Part shown: positions 24,659 through 37,573 of the stretch, one piece after another
Numbering within the stretch: position 1 is the stretch's first letter
Layout of the letters: every line of letters begins with the position of its first letter
Origin: Rhopalosiphum padi
Lineage: Eukaryota; Arthropoda; Insecta; Hemiptera; Aphididae
Direction: 5' to 3'
NCBI RefSeq assembly: GCF_020882245.1
Contig: NC_083600.1
Location: forward strand, 42,627,019 to 42,691,018
DNA length: 64,000 bases
Notes under the pieces: model-generated
Database searches by the model: none
What the model saw: only the letters and a program-made list of their open reading frames with translations
What the model was told of the DNA's origin: nothing
Translations under genes and position numbers: made by a program

Positions 24659-27600
24659 CACAAAAAAAATTTCAACTAGATCTAATTTTTTACCAAAAAC
24701 CACTTTTAAAGTTGAGAATCCAAACATTTTTATTGGCCCAAAACATTATGAATGACAAAACAAAAAAAAACATAATAAATAATATTATATCAGTAAAAAT
24801 CTATAAACATTAACATTATATTCATTAATTTAAAAAGGAAATTCATCTGATATTTTTATTTCTCTAAATAAATTATTATTTAATATTATATAATATTTAT
24901 ATATATCGTATTTCTATTGAACTCATAAAATATAATTTATTTTAGGTATCATACTATTTCAATTTTTATATTTTGTGATATAGAAACTATTCATATATAT
25001 TATATTATGGCAATATAATATGATAACATCATATTTGAGTATTGGATAAAATTAAATATAAATTAAAATATTTTACTCCAAATAAACTTTTAATAGCGTT
25101 AGATAAATATAATTTAATTCACACTACGAATATAGTATTTGAAAAAATTATAGATATATAATATATTTTAAGTTATAAAAAATATAGTTATGCTTCACAA
25201 TATATATATACGTACTTTGAGCAACTTTGAACGGTATAGATATTTTTTTAGTTTTATGATAATAAATACAATTTTGATACAACAGTTTATACAGAATTTT
25301 TTTTTTTTTTGTTTGATTCAAAAGTATTATAATATTCGATATTTTTTCATCACTATATTAGATTTATCACTGAAATATGATGTAAAAAAAAAAACAATAA
25401 TTTATGATCTAAAATATATATATGTATTTTTTTTTATTCTGCTTGTTGCGGTATGATCTATGAAGATAAAATTATATTATTTATCAGGGTCACGGAGACC
25501 AAGGAACTAAAAATCGGTACTATAAATTGACTTTCACCGGACAGGGTAGTAAATTTGTTTACGATTTTTCTCATTTTTTCAATCACGTATAAAAATTGCC
25601 TGCGGCCGACATGTATTTTATTGAGTTATATGATTTTGATGGCCTTATTGTGCGCAAAGAACTAAATCAAATTTTCAAGTGATATAAAAAAATATAACTC
25701 TTCTCGGTCGATTATTATTAATCACAAAATATTCTTTGATATTTACACTTTGATAACTTTTGTCCTCTTATTTACGATTCAATTATTAGTATATTGATGA
25801 AGGAATCAATTTAATTAAGAAAAAGATAATACTATTTCACTTCAGATATTTCTGATATCAATAAACGATCACAATAATAATAATAATATACACAGTAAAT
25901 TCAATTCAGCATAGTGTTAAAATAAATTACATTTAAAGGTACCACAATACATATTTATAAATAATTTTGTGTTGAGTACCTGAACAACTGTCATTCTAAA
26001 TATTTCTATATAATAATACTATCTATAATCAATGCTATACTGTATGTTTACTAAAACATGTTTAAGGAGCATTGACTTGTGGGTCATCAAAGCATTTTTT
26101 TTTATTTATTGTGACTGTTATAGACATATAACATTAAAATGTAGGCAACTGCTTGTTTTTCAATTCTTATAAATTATTAAGTTTAACCTCCAAAATTATA
26201 TAACTAACTTTAATGTTATTATTCTCCCTGAATTCTTAAGACATTTAAAATTAAGACGTTTTGACATTAAAATTTGTTTGTAATAATTTTAGAAATATAA
26301 AAATAACATATATTATTTATTTTAGTATTGTAAAATGGTTAAGCAGTGATACAAAATATAATATAACATGATATTATTCATATAATACTATTTGAATTTT
26401 ATTTAAAATCTATAAAACTTGATCATTTCTAATATGCATTTATTATTTCTGAAGTATGTATTCATAAACTGCTTAATTTAAGTTATTTTGTCAAGTAATA
26501 TCATCACAAATAATAATTATATAACCATGAGTTTATATTTTTGTAGTTGTCTGATTCTTCTGTGAAATGTAGTGTTGTATAGTAATTTTCACACAATAAA
26601 CATATTTTAACTTTGCAAAATATCTCATTAGTAGTGCAGTATAAAAATCCATACCTATACTTCTTAGCATACTAATTATAAATGGTAAAAATTATACTAT
26701 TTCATTAAAAAAAATATATCACCTAATGATAATATGTAATTAAAAAATAATGTTCGAATTGGTCATTATAATTTATAAGGTTAGTTCAAACTTTAAACAG
26801 AATATAGTTATTTTATAACCATAATATAATTATACTTAATTAATAAATAGATCAAAAACTAAATTATTACGCTGGTAGGTAGTAAATATATAACAAGACC
26901 ATCTTTCTATACATAGCCTTAGTATTGTAGTATTGAAAATAATCTTAGTTAATTTAACTAATTTTGACTGTTTTTATTTTTATCATTTTATTTTAGATTC
27001 TCTGCTTAATACTATTATTTTAATATTTTTTAAACAGATCAAATAAATAATGTAAAAGAGATAAAATATTTGTTTTTAATATTATAAGTTAAAAATTCGT
27101 ATGAACAATTGTATTTTGATACCTACCTTATTTAAATTATATAAAAAACAAGCGGGATGTGAGTCATATTATATCTTCCGCGTTTTACAAGATTTTAATT
27201 TAAAATCAAACATATGACGTATAAGACGGAATAATATGTGTTTTTATAAAAACATTTCCAACGTGACCAATGTAAAAACTGTGAATACAGTTTAGTGGCT
27301 TATTAAATTAATATTACGTAGAGCAACTGATAAAAAACAAGTAAATTTCAAAATAAATGTACAAAATGTATTAAAAAAATGAACGTTAATTTTATAGTAT
27401 GTAATTTCCGCATTATTAGTGCGAAATTAATTTGATAACCACTTATATACAAAGCATTGTTATTATATAGATAATATTCCGATAGATTCCAGTTCAAATT
27501 TAAAACAATTTAACTTTAAAAAAAAAAAAGTTTTATCTGTGCGATGATTAACGTTTGTGTTTGCGGAAGTTTATGTTTAGTTTTGTATGTTACCAAAAAA

Positions 27601-30600
27601 TATTCACAGAGTGTTGAAAACACAAATGAAACAGAGTATGAAGGAGTTCATTAAATTTATAATTGGTATGTAAAACCAGCTAGGAATTAAGGATCCTTAA
27701 AGGGTTAGGTTTAAAAAGCATGAACCATTTTTTCGTAGTCATAGGTAGAGAGGGGAATAATTCAAAGAAGTAAAAATAAAAATCTCCCGAATCACAAATG
27801 CCGCTCGGTACGTGCCAACAAGAATGTAATCCGATACGCATAATAGAGGGGAGCAAAAAAAAAAATGAGAAAAAAAAATGTTTTTGTTATCTTGTCGAGG
27901 AAAATATAGGTAGTTCGTTATGGTATGAGAAATTAAAATAAAAATAAAACCGAATTGCTAGTTTTCAGTTGCAAAAACGATCGGCGTTCACGAATTTATT
28001 CCAATTGTAAAAGTTAAAATCTCTCAAAGGATTTCACAGAATTTTGTTTTTATTTTTTTTAAAAAAACCGTAGGTACATTTAATAACAAAAGTTACTTAT
28101 CCATTCACATGTGTTATTATAATTATTCAAGTAGTATTGTGTAAAAGTACTTGCTCATATAAATTCTTATAAAATTATTAGTTTTAGATTGTCATGATAT
28201 GTGTGCATAGGTACTCGTTTTAAATTATTAGTTATTTAATACTTTTCTTAATGTTAATTTACAAATAATTTTCATACAAATATGTTTATTTTATTACCCA
28301 TATAGATTATAAATCATATATCTAATTATGTGGGTAGAATTTTTCATAAACGTGAACCACAACGAATGTTTAATTTGTATTTTGTGATAGTTAATTAAAT
28401 TGAATTAATACACAAAACGTAGTTATCATTTCCAATGTTAAAATGTGTTTGATACAATATGAAGGGTGTGACAAATAAAACGATATCCAACGTTTTTAAC
28501 ATACACCACTTATTTTAGGCATTAATTATTTTTATTTGATTCAAATAAGCTTCATTTATATGTTTAGGAAATTAACTGATCAAAGATCGATTTACCACAA
28601 AATTCGGTTGGCTTGTTAAATTAACAGATTCCTCATTTGTTCAAAAGGTTTAGAATAAACAACGGTACAATAGTAAAGTACAGACAGAATCTGTCATGAT
28701 GAACAAAGTAATTGCAAAAGTACCTACTAGACGAATGATGTACGTGTGTAAATAAGTTGGACACAAGAGTACTAGTAAACAATAATGTAATATATGTCTT
28801 ACTATAAGATTAAAACCTAACTTCAATAGTTGAATGGTCCACTGTTATATAAATAGTTTGCGATTTACATAATATAATATATTTTGTGTAATGTCTCCGT
28901 CCGTAAAGCAAATGATGCAATATGAGTCACTATTTTATATTTATATTAAAATATATTTCTAGAATCAATATAACAACAATACATTTTCATAATAAATAAT
29001 CGTAATTCTCTTAAAATATACCTAATATATTTGTAAAATTATAGTTGCATAAGTTAAAGACAATGGACCTATAATGATTTAATATGGTATTGGTATTTAT
29101 ATTTTTGTGATCAATATACATAAATAGAATTTGCGCTAAAGTTCCAGTTTCAAGCTGTAGCTGGGTGAACTTTAACGAAAGAAAGAAAAAGTATTTCAAA
29201 TTTTATTTAAAGTTCTTTTAATAATATAAAATAATATTCTAGTTTCAAAATGTATTCTTCATACTAGGTTGAAAATATATATCTTTAAATGAATAAATTA
29301 TTTTTTAAACATATGTTTTCAATAATTATTTAATTGAGTAAAATTAAGCAATAATACAAATATTAAAAAAAAAACTAAATTATTGAAAATATCCATCATA
29401 AAATTTTTACTGATAAGTAAAACACACTCTAAAATGAATAATTAAATCATTATCCTTAGTCAGTTTTGATCAGATTATTTTTTATGATTTGTATTGCTGT
29501 ACATTCTTAGGTTTTTTATTATTATATTAACCACTGTAGGTAAATATAATTATATATTTAACAAAATCCATGCATTTTTAACAATGGATGTAATTATTAT
29601 GAAATGTAATCATTGGTTAATTGTTGAACCAATACTGCATTAACCACTTGGTATCTAAAATATTACAGAAAAATGAAACATTAACACAAACTGAAAATTA
29701 AAATAATAATACATATGAGTTATTTATTTATTAAAAATCATTTAGATTTAACAAAATTAAATTATACAAACAACATAATAAAGAACTTTATTGTAACGAA
29801 TTACACCAAAACCCATGTTCATTGTTTTCGAATTTACCTTAATTTTACTGTAAATCTTTTAATAATATATTAGTGTATTGTACGACCGATATGAGCATTT
29901 TTTCAATTATATTGAACTTGGTGCTAAATTATTGTGAAACCATGAAACTGATTACAATAAATCTTACATTAAATATTCCATTTGATTGTTCCGCTGTGTT
30001 ATGATATTGTTCGATTTATTATTCTAGCCATAAATAAATGTACATGGATATTCCAGTATTTATGTTTGTGTTTTAAATATGAAGTACCAATTTTGATACG
30101 TAGAGAATACCGAATTGATTTTATGGCGATATATTGAGTAGGTATGTTTTTTTTTTTAAGGACGTGATATCACAGTTTAAGATAAAATCAGTGCCCTAAA
30201 AATGTTATCTTGTATTGATTTCAAAATTAAACACATATACCGATTTTTTTCTAATTATCTAGGAAATCCGAAATTGTTTTATTATTCAATAATACTGTTA
30301 TATAATAAATGTATCATTATATTTTTTTCGTGTTTTTTTTTTTGTGTGTGTATATACGAAGAATTCTTGAAAACGCACATTTAAGATAAAGTTATTTCTT
30401 TAATATTTTCAACAGTTTTTCTAAGTGCATTATGTGTAAGGATAAATTATTAGGTTATAATGTTATAACAACAATTTTAAGGAGTATATATAAATGTGAT
30501 TTTTATTGAGCTCAAAACAATTCAATGTATATTATTGTACTAAAAAAAAATAATTTCATCCAACGTTTTCATATTCATTGGTTTATACTTTTCCTTATCT

Positions 30601-31600
30601 TTGGATAACGACGTATTTTTTGTTTTTCGATCATTATTTATTTATTCTTGTTTCTTATCTTATAGGTTTCAGTAAAGAGAAAACAAATGGTATCATTGAC
30701 CGTTTATTTACTTTGGTATCATTCGAACAACTTTCATACACAGAAAAATATAATGTTTTCAAATAAAAACTTCAACGATATCTCGTTAGGTTATTTTTGT
30801 TCGTAGTATAATAACATTATTGATGACTAAAACTTTTAGTTTGAACAACTACATATAGGTTATCTATATACACACTATAAAAATAAACCATTAAAAAATT
30901 ATTTTTGAATTTTTGAAATTTAAAAAACTTTTTATTATCGTTATAATATTAGTCTATGTTTAAATTTGTTTTATTACACCATGTGTTCACATAACAAGAA
31001 GAACAATACGCAAATGTAATTACAAAAAAAAAATAAAAAAAAAATAGAAGGATATGAATCACAGTGTGGAATTCATTGGAAGAACTTTGAGCATTTATCT
31101 GTACGCGTTTGTTTCTAATATCATATTATAAAAAGGAACAACAAGACTCAATTCTCCAGGAGCGTGTACAATAAGTCGATATATTGCAGAAATTATAATT
31201 ATCATAATTATCTATTAACTTTTAATCATTCTTTATTATTAACTTAATGATATTTAATTTAATATATCTTAAATTAAATTTACAGTTGCAACCAGTAGAT
31301 ATATAGCTATAAATTTAGTTCAATACTTTAGCAGGCATACAATTATAGTTTTTTGTCTATAGTATTTTTTATCGTTAAATTGAATTTTTTCCAACATATT
31401 ATAACACTAATTTTCTATTTTTGATACTTTTTATTTTGTGCACACTTTTATATTATTAGACTCATTTACATTTTCTGACACTAAATTAATTATTGTTTTT
31501 AATCTCATTGGAGAAATATACATTGGAAATTGTAATTTAATTACATTTTATCGTGAACCTTTACTTTTGTAACAGAACTATTTTAATTTTTTTCTACAAT
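24659..31600. other. AT-rich DNA, no gene seen
   Basis: The frames at 25190-25456, 29011-29199 (minus), 30202-30384 and 30578-30766 are all F/I/Y-rich and unrecognised. Mildly GC-richer words occur at 25480-25630 and 27780-27840, without an open frame. The 9-mer ATAATTATC is tandemly duplicated at 31195-31212. I find no transposon ends, RNA gene or splice-bounded coding segment that I would defend. Confidence 0.6.
29612..29633. promoter_or_regulatory. Inverted pair of CCAAT motifs
   Basis: ATTGGTT (29612-29618) and AACCAAT (29627-29633) form a perfect 7-bp inverted repeat with an 8-base spacer. It is the second opposed CCAAT pair in the window (the first is at 6662-6679). Function is inferred only. 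Confidence 0.25.
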
Positions 31601-31829
31601 ATCAAAATCGGTGAAAATCAGTGTGTGTGCGTGTAACACGCATTTCATAGAAGAATATACAATATAACATTAGCTGATGCGTGTATTTTTCTAAATTTTT
31701 TCGTAAAATCACTGTAATATTATACTACAAACACATAAATGTAACACATGTCACATAGAATATTACTTGCGTAGGTGACTATGTGTACCGCGATGAATAA
31801 TAGTGGACACGCATCGATACTGCAGGTGT

Positions 31830-31976
31830 ATGTACCAACGTGTTAATGCAGCAATGCGACAGACGCGTATGTCTCGTATGTGGCGCACGTCGGTTTTCAC
31901 GACGACGACGACGGTCGTGGTTTACGGAAGTGGTCGAAATTTATTACACCACGACGTAGGTAATAAATCACGGTGA
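31830..31976 (+). CDS. 48-codon GC-rich small ORF, unrecognised
   Basis: ATG at 31830, TGA at 31974-31976. The product begins MYQRVNAAMRQTRMSRMWRT, has a Thr run from ACG repeats, then VVVYGSGRNLLHHDV. It is basic in the first half, with no signal peptide or domain. Codon use is GC-rich like the surrounding island. In-frame TGA lies upstream. It may be an uORF, a small protein or chance; an overlapping donor-like GTAATA could also make the first part an exon. Confidence 0.15.
   Translation: MYQRVNAAMRQTRMSRMWRTSVFTTTTTVVVYGSGRNLLHHDVGNKSR
31899..31919. repeat. (GAC)n run inside a hairpin
   Basis: CACGAC (31899-31904) pairs with GTCGTG (31914-31919), the loop being the GAC repeat itself. Confidence 0.6.
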
Positions 31977-32057
31977 AATTCCGTTTCCCCGTCTATTCTA
32001 AATCATTCGATATTTTGATTACAATAATTTGTTGTAAATTATATTTAAGGTACTTAC

Positions 32058-32103
32058 CGTTTAGCCTGATAGTCGTCGGACAAGATTGCGCTTCGAAATA
32101 TAG
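32058..32103 (-). other. Exon-like segment, 46 nt, with strong splice sites
   Basis: On the minus strand, 'gtattttatag' precedes the segment, and AAACG|GTAAGTACC follows it, a near-ideal donor. Two of three frames are open (LYFEAQSCPTTIRLN or IFRSAILSDDYQAKR). No flanking exon with a compatible phase could be fixed, so this remains a candidate. A chance donor in AT-rich DNA is quite possible. Confidence 0.2.
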
Positions 32104-32310
32104 CTATAAAATACGTATAAAAAATGCAGTGGCTACGCGATTTAATGTAAATACCAAAAAAGTTGGAAGAGCAATTTTTTTAAAATTGCAAGTAGAGTAA
32201 TAACTAATAACTACGTGTGACTGTGAAAAATTGTAGAAAAATTTATCCAGATAAACAGAAAATATCTACCACATGTATACCACATTACATAGCCTCGATG
32301 TAGGTATATC

Positions 32311-32327
32311 AAAAAAAAAAAAAAAAA
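32311..32327 (+). repeat. A-run of 17
   Basis: Homopolymer tract following 'gtaggtatatc'. A second A-run of 15 lies at 32502-32516. No retroposon body could be delimited upstream of either. Confidence 0.9.
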
Positions 32328-32427
32328 CAAACCGTATCAAGAAGTTGGCAGGTCATGAATTTTTTTTTATTTTTTTCTGAGTTCTATGATTTTCATCGCC
32401 CATTCATTAGGGTTTCTGCTAGTAAAC

Positions 32428-32532
32428 TGGCCAAGTGTTAAGCAATAAAATAAAAGAGCATTGTTGCTCACTAAATTAATAGTGAAGTGAGGTGTTGAAC
32501 TAAAAAAAAAAAAAAATGAGTAGACTTGGCCA
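32428..32532. repeat. Nested inverted repeats
   Basis: The outer arms TGGCCAAGT (32428-32436) and ACTTGGCCA (32524-32532) are perfect. Inside lie GAGCA-TTGT-TGCTC (32456-32469) and TCACTA-AATTAA-TAGTGA (32468-32485). Three stems within 105 bases could fold into a branched structure or be the worn ends of a small element. Confidence 0.45.
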
Positions 32533-34855
32533 CAATGTAGATAACAGGTACTTTTGTAGGCTGACTACTTTTGCTAAGTGGTTTTTAACTGGGTCTTTTT
32601 TAACAGTTAAGTTTTGGATGAGGCTTTTATACTTTCGTAAATAGATTGGATGGTATGTGTTAATTTCGTGATAATTGATGTCGAAAACCATCGCCTGCAC
32701 AGTGTGCATGCAATGAAACGTATTACAGTGATTACAATTTCCGTTTTAGATTTACATTATTGACACATAAATTACACTTAAAATATTTATAATATTAATA
32801 TGTGTATAATGTATATACTTGAGTTCGATATTTCACACGAATTGTAACGAAAAATTACGATACAATGATCAAAAATCATACACCAAAATCTTTGTTGTTT
32901 TACATACGGCTTTTGAATAGTAATAGTAATTGTACATGAGAAAATTAAGGTTAAAGTTGCTGTGGTATAATATGAAATGAAGTTTAAATATCATTTTTAA
33001 TATATGTCTGTCAGACACGTGACGTCGTGACACGTATTGCGTGATATATTAATATACAAATCAGAAATCATCATATTTTCAGGTAATCGTAAATGAAAAA
33101 TAAATGAAATGAAACTTGAAAACCACATTGAGCTTTTCTGAGAATCGGTTTTAAAATGAAATGATTAATAGTTCTCAAATTTAAAAAGACAGCGCACATT
33201 TTCTACACACATTCACAAGTAATCTACCAAAAAGTAATTTTTACAAGAGTAAATCCCAACTGGATCTCAGCGAAACTAGACAAGAGCTCCACACCGAACT
33301 TATTAACTAATCTGCTTTTCATTCCGTAACTTAATATGAACTCATATTCTATAGGATATAAGCTTAAACTTCCAGGTACTTAGGAAAACTTATTGCATTA
33401 TATTATGTTATATTATATGTTATAATATACAAAATGTTTCTGAAATGTTATTGATTTTTTGTTTAAGAAAAATTACGTAGCATGTTTTGAACATTTGCAT
33501 GTAATAATATAGCTAAATTATACTTTATTTCATTAACGTATATTATTGTGATGATTATTATGCTGTAGGCAAAGTAAATGATTGTGACGTGGTGTTAGTG
33601 TTTGACAATAACGGTAACTACCGTAGACTGTAGTATTAAATGTTCGTGTTAAATTATAATTATATTTCTTAATAATCACTTTCTTTAGGCAAAACGCGTT
33701 TTATATTTATATTAGTCGTGGACATTATTAAAATAAATTTACTAATACAAAATGATCATACACGATTTTAAAGTCTCAAAAATTCGTTTAAATTTACTCG
33801 TGAAAAATATTGTACCAAAGAATACTACCTATATCGTGTTACATATTATTATTAATATTATTTTATGCAAGAGAAATAATAATTTTTGCTAACTTTTGAT
33901 TTTCACGTTCTTCTACTTGATTTAATATTATTTAATTTGACCACTATAATGGTTACGGTTCGTCAAGAATATAGAAGAAACATTACACACCTTTTCACTC
34001 CGAACCGCATAAAATTACCGTTGCCATTATTACTTTACAAAATACGAAACACGCACTTGGAACACCGCGCAGACCTATAAAATAATATACACGGTAATAA
34101 TTATTATCTCACGACTCCTTTGCGGAATGCCTACAATTGGAACGCAAACGATTCATACCCGTTTCACTGAAAAAAAAAAGTTTTTATTTTTCCGCTCTTT
34201 TGTGACTCGACGTCGTAGGTATTCGGTAAACGCGTATAGATTTTTATTAGCTATGTTAAATTATTTATATTACACCACAGTGGGATTGTGGTAAGGAATA
34301 TTAACATTGTAATATTTGTATATAATTTTATAAACGGCATTTTATAGAGATCAATATCATTCGCTGTGTAAGCTACAAAATTGAATCTCTCTTGACAAAT
34401 ATTACGTGACGTACATTAATCAAAATAACGAAAAAAAGACGTTTTGAAAAACAATTCAAGTTACGACATCATTATATTATTATAAATTAGAATTATAATA
34501 TGTATAAATGTATAATCATACAATTCAACTTAATAATGCCCTAGTTCACAGATATTATACAATATATAGATTTTTATAAAAGTATGGAATTGATATTTAC
34601 ACAAAATACACTTATATAATATTATAGCATACATGATTTAATAATGATAAATCCACATAATTTTTAAAAATTTCTCTTGAATATCTTTGCAATTATTTTA
34701 ATTTGATAATCCGCAAAATTTCCCGGTATTTCTATTTACAATCTTACAATATAATACAAACTTAACATTATTTTACATCGGTACACAAATTATTATTAAA
34801 TGGTACTTTTAATCTAAAGCTAATAGTATGTAGAACAATATAACACACAAGTTAA
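32533..34855. other. AT-rich DNA, no gene seen
   Basis: The frames 32500-32709 (minus) and 33886-34080 are unrecognised. Mild GC enrichment at 33240-33310 and 34110-34240 comes without an open, splice-bounded frame. The only motif of note is the E-box/CRE cluster at 33016-33027. Confidence 0.5.
33016..33027. promoter_or_regulatory. Overlapping E-box and CRE-like site
   Basis: CACGTG (33016-33021) overlaps TGACGTCG (33020-33027), a near-CRE, and a second 'gacacgt' follows. Such motifs bind bHLH and bZIP factors in animals; occupancy here is unknown. Confidence 0.25.
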
Positions 34856-34908
34856 ATAAAAATATTATATTTTATTTTCATTTATTATTTTAAATATAAT
34901 ATTTTTAT
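34856..34908 (-). terminator. 17-bp perfect AT hairpin with AATAAA in the loop (possible 3' end signal)
   Basis: Arms 34856-34872 and 34892-34908 are perfect reverse complements (17 bp) around a 19-base loop. Read on the minus strand the loop contains AATAAATG, a canonical polyadenylation hexamer, about 170 bases beyond the stop codon of the exon ending at 35059. The hairpin is seen. Its role as a 3'-end signal depends on that exon being real; AT-only palindromes also arise by chance. Confidence 0.35.
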
Positions 34909-35058
34909 GTTATTAAATGTATGATAAATTGTTTACATTATATAAATATCATAACCATTTTTATGTGTTTTGTAGTAATAACAGAATTGATTTTAAATAA
35001 AATTGACATTAAATAAATAGCTTACAAATATAAATATAAAAATTAAAAATATAATATG

Positions 35059-35176
35059 TCAAACTAATTTATTGTGATCGTGGGAGTTTTCCGAGTCTTC
35101 CGATAAGAGTTCGTCATATGGCAGCCGGACGTCTTTATATTGTTTTTGGACCCAATTTCGCAGTGTCCGACTACTT
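35059..35176 (-). CDS. Candidate terminal coding exon, minus strand, protein unrecognised
   Basis: On the minus strand a T-rich stretch ends in 'tgttattcag', followed by a 118-nt segment of balanced composition that stays open for 38 codons and ends at TGA (35061-35059). It encodes SSRTLRNWVQKQYKDVRLPY, then an acidic tail DELLSEDSENSHDHNKLV, which looks like a soluble C-terminal tail. One nucleotide precedes the first full codon, so the upstream exon should end in phase 2. A second frame (V-V-G-H-C) is also open, so the frame is not certain. An AATAAA follows about 170 bases downstream. I do not recognise the protein. The contrast with flanking AT-rich DNA makes it the best exon candidate in the window. 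Confidence 0.35.
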
Positions 35177-37449
35177 CTGAATAACAATATATATAATATA
35201 TAACAATAAAAGATTATTTCGAGATTTTTATTGATACTTGGAAAATGAAATAAATTTCATAAATAACATGTAATAGGAGTCCAAAAATATTGCGCAAAAA
35301 CACAAACGAACTTGTCTCTTTATGTGGCTTATTGGTGATTGACTCCAGTTGTTATCCAGGAATAGACTTATTTTTAACTGAAAATAAAAAAAAACACACA
35401 CGAAGAACTATAAATTCCATTACAGTTATTTACGAAGCCATAATACATCCAATGCCCTGAAAAAAAGCAGATAAGGCACATTCAGTTACTGCTTCAAATT
35501 AAATTATGAATCGTTAATTTAATACTTTATGTAAATTATACTTATATCATATCCAATATGATTTCAAGTATCGAAATGTTTATAATACATGTGGAATTTA
35601 ACGACAATTATGGCTTTTTAATTCAATTTACGGTTATATTTATTCATTGAAAATGTTAAATTAAATGATATATCGATCAAGTTTTTTTAGTTTAAACGAG
35701 AATTTTGTATTTAATGTTTATCTCATGTTATGTTGGTTTGTAAAATTATATATGAGAAAACAACCTACAAATATGTTTTATTAAATACGTATATTATACA
35801 ATATGCTAATTTATGTGTGTAATATATTTTAAATACTTAGCAAAGCGATGTATGTACTTTGATGAAGAAAAAACAAAATTTAATGAACTAGAAACAGTTA
35901 ATTTATAAAAACTATGACTTATATCAAAATGAAATAATATATTAATAATAATATTTTCTATATAATCTAGAACAATTTATGAACAATTTTTCTTTAAAAA
36001 ATGTTATGTTTTCGAAATTATTGTTTTGTTAAGAAATATTACACTTACGAAATCGTCAAGCGTTATTTTTGCATAAAAATAGTTTAAGTACCTAGTAAGA
36101 AAATTAGAACAAATACCTAATTTATGTTAATAATAATATAATAATAATAAAAATATGAGGTATTATTCATTTGACCGTTATGATAATTTGAAATTTGAAA
36201 ACTGAGATGCAACTTAAAACTTAATCACGCAAATATCAAAATCATGTTTATCAAGTGTTTTAAATGATACCATATTCAACATAATTAAATCAATGTATTA
36301 TATATATTTTTTTTAATATAATTAACACCAATTAAATATTAGAATATTAAATTCAATTTTAGATGATTGGTTTTTTTTTTATATAGGTATATATTTTTAA
36401 TTGTATTGAATTCATACAGTTGTATAATTAGTTATCAGTATAATTTAATTAATCATAATATCTATATTTAAATAAATTCTAATTAGTACCATTTAAACTG
36501 ATTAAAATAAAATATTATTCATACAATTATTATTTACTTTTATAAACTAATAACATCTGATAATGTAATTTATTTTTAAAATTAAGGCAATTTATAGTTT
36601 TTTAATTATATTAAATAAACAAGATATTATAATAAATTTACATTTATCTTGTGTACATTTTTCGAGAAGATCAGGTGCAGCACTTTGTAATAAAATCCAC
36701 TAGGTAACCATTATATTATTATGTTTTATATTGGCGTTAAAATGCTGCTAATTTAATTATTAACTTGTGTGTATTCAAAACCCATAAGAACTAAAATATT
36801 GTAATACATCAGGTGCGTGTATTAAATATAGTGGCTTGAATTTTTGTAAAATATATCTAATTTTTAAGTTAAAATATCAAAAAATCTAATGTTAAATTAA
36901 AAATAATAACGCTTATTGAATCCCATTTATGTATTATTTTCATTGAATATAATATTAAATTTAATAAAAAATAAATATACATATTATACTCACTGCATTT
37001 ATGTTAAATGTTCACAATTTTTTAAGTTTTTGATTGATCTGATCTAATAAATGGTATATGATTAACTTACTTTAAACGTACAAAGTGAGAATAGTGTTGT
37101 ACACGTCTATCATAAAATAAATAAATGAACATTATTTTGCTATATACGTTTAGTTTAGTGTATTAGACCTGTTCAATACTTTTATCGGGTAAATTTAAAT
37201 GCGCATACAAGAATATAAATTATGAACTAATTCGATTGAAATAGATAATTTTGGAATAAGTGAAGTTCAAAATCATGTTGATAAAAACTTGTTGATTTAA
37301 ATTAAATAGGTTTAAGGTACATTGTATTGATTTTTTTAATAAAAATGTTTTATTTGAATTCCAGGGTTATATCTAGGCCATTCACGTACAAAACACAAAG
37401 CGTAGTTAGTACAATAATATAACCGCACTCAATAATTGTGTACAGCGGT
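35177..37449 (-). other. Cluster of exon-like segments upstream of the 35059 exon
   Basis: Minus-strand segments with plausible splice borders, 5' to 3': 37390-37449 (acceptor 'catctatatag' after a long pyrimidine tract; donor GTACGT; PLYTIIECGYIIVLTTLCV, membrane-like); 37071-37106 (donor GTAAGT; RVQHYSHFVRL); 36642-36699 (donor GTAAAT; GFYYKVLHLIFSKNVHKI, or WILLQSAAPDLLEKCTQDK in another frame); 36050-36092 (acceptor after 'ttctaattttcttactag', donor GTAAGT); 35434-35456 (23 nt, acceptor 'gctttttttcag', donor GTAAAT); 35312-35377 (acceptor 'ttttattttcag'; LKISLFLDNNWSQSPISH). The first three share phases, and 36642-36699 can join 35312-35377, but the step to 35059-35176 needs a weak GTGTTT donor at 35303. 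The exons are unusually small, and AT-rich DNA offers many chance GT/AG pairs, so the model is tentative. Confidence 0.2.
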
Positions 37450-37573
37450 CTATATAGATGAATAGCAAGAGAAGGCAAGTAAAAATTCATATTTTTAACA
37501 CGTTTGATTACACAGTAAATACTTTATGATTAATAAAAAATTATAGTTTGAGTACATAGAAGTCTTGGTTGTA

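Larger units (their letters stand above)
31740..32260. promoter_or_regulatory. GC-rich CpG island
   Basis: Dense CpG ('gcgacagacgcgtatg', 'ggcgcacgtcgg', a GAC run) in otherwise AT-rich DNA. It contains a 48-codon plus-strand ORF, a minus-strand exon-like segment, and a short plus donor-like GTAG|GTAATA at about 31960. Promoter, exon or repeat remnant are all possible. Confidence 0.35.

Noticed and set aside
35250..35460. A single long minus-strand ORF joining the segments at 35434-35456 and 35312-35377
   Set aside because: The pyrimidine run between them has nine T, which puts a TAA in that frame. They can only be linked by splicing.
35263..35460. Plus-strand open stretch over the same place (E-L-V-S-L-C-G-L-L-V-I-D)
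   Set aside because: It lacks an ATG, is antisense to the better splice-bounded segments, and has no recognisable family; recorded as an alternative only.
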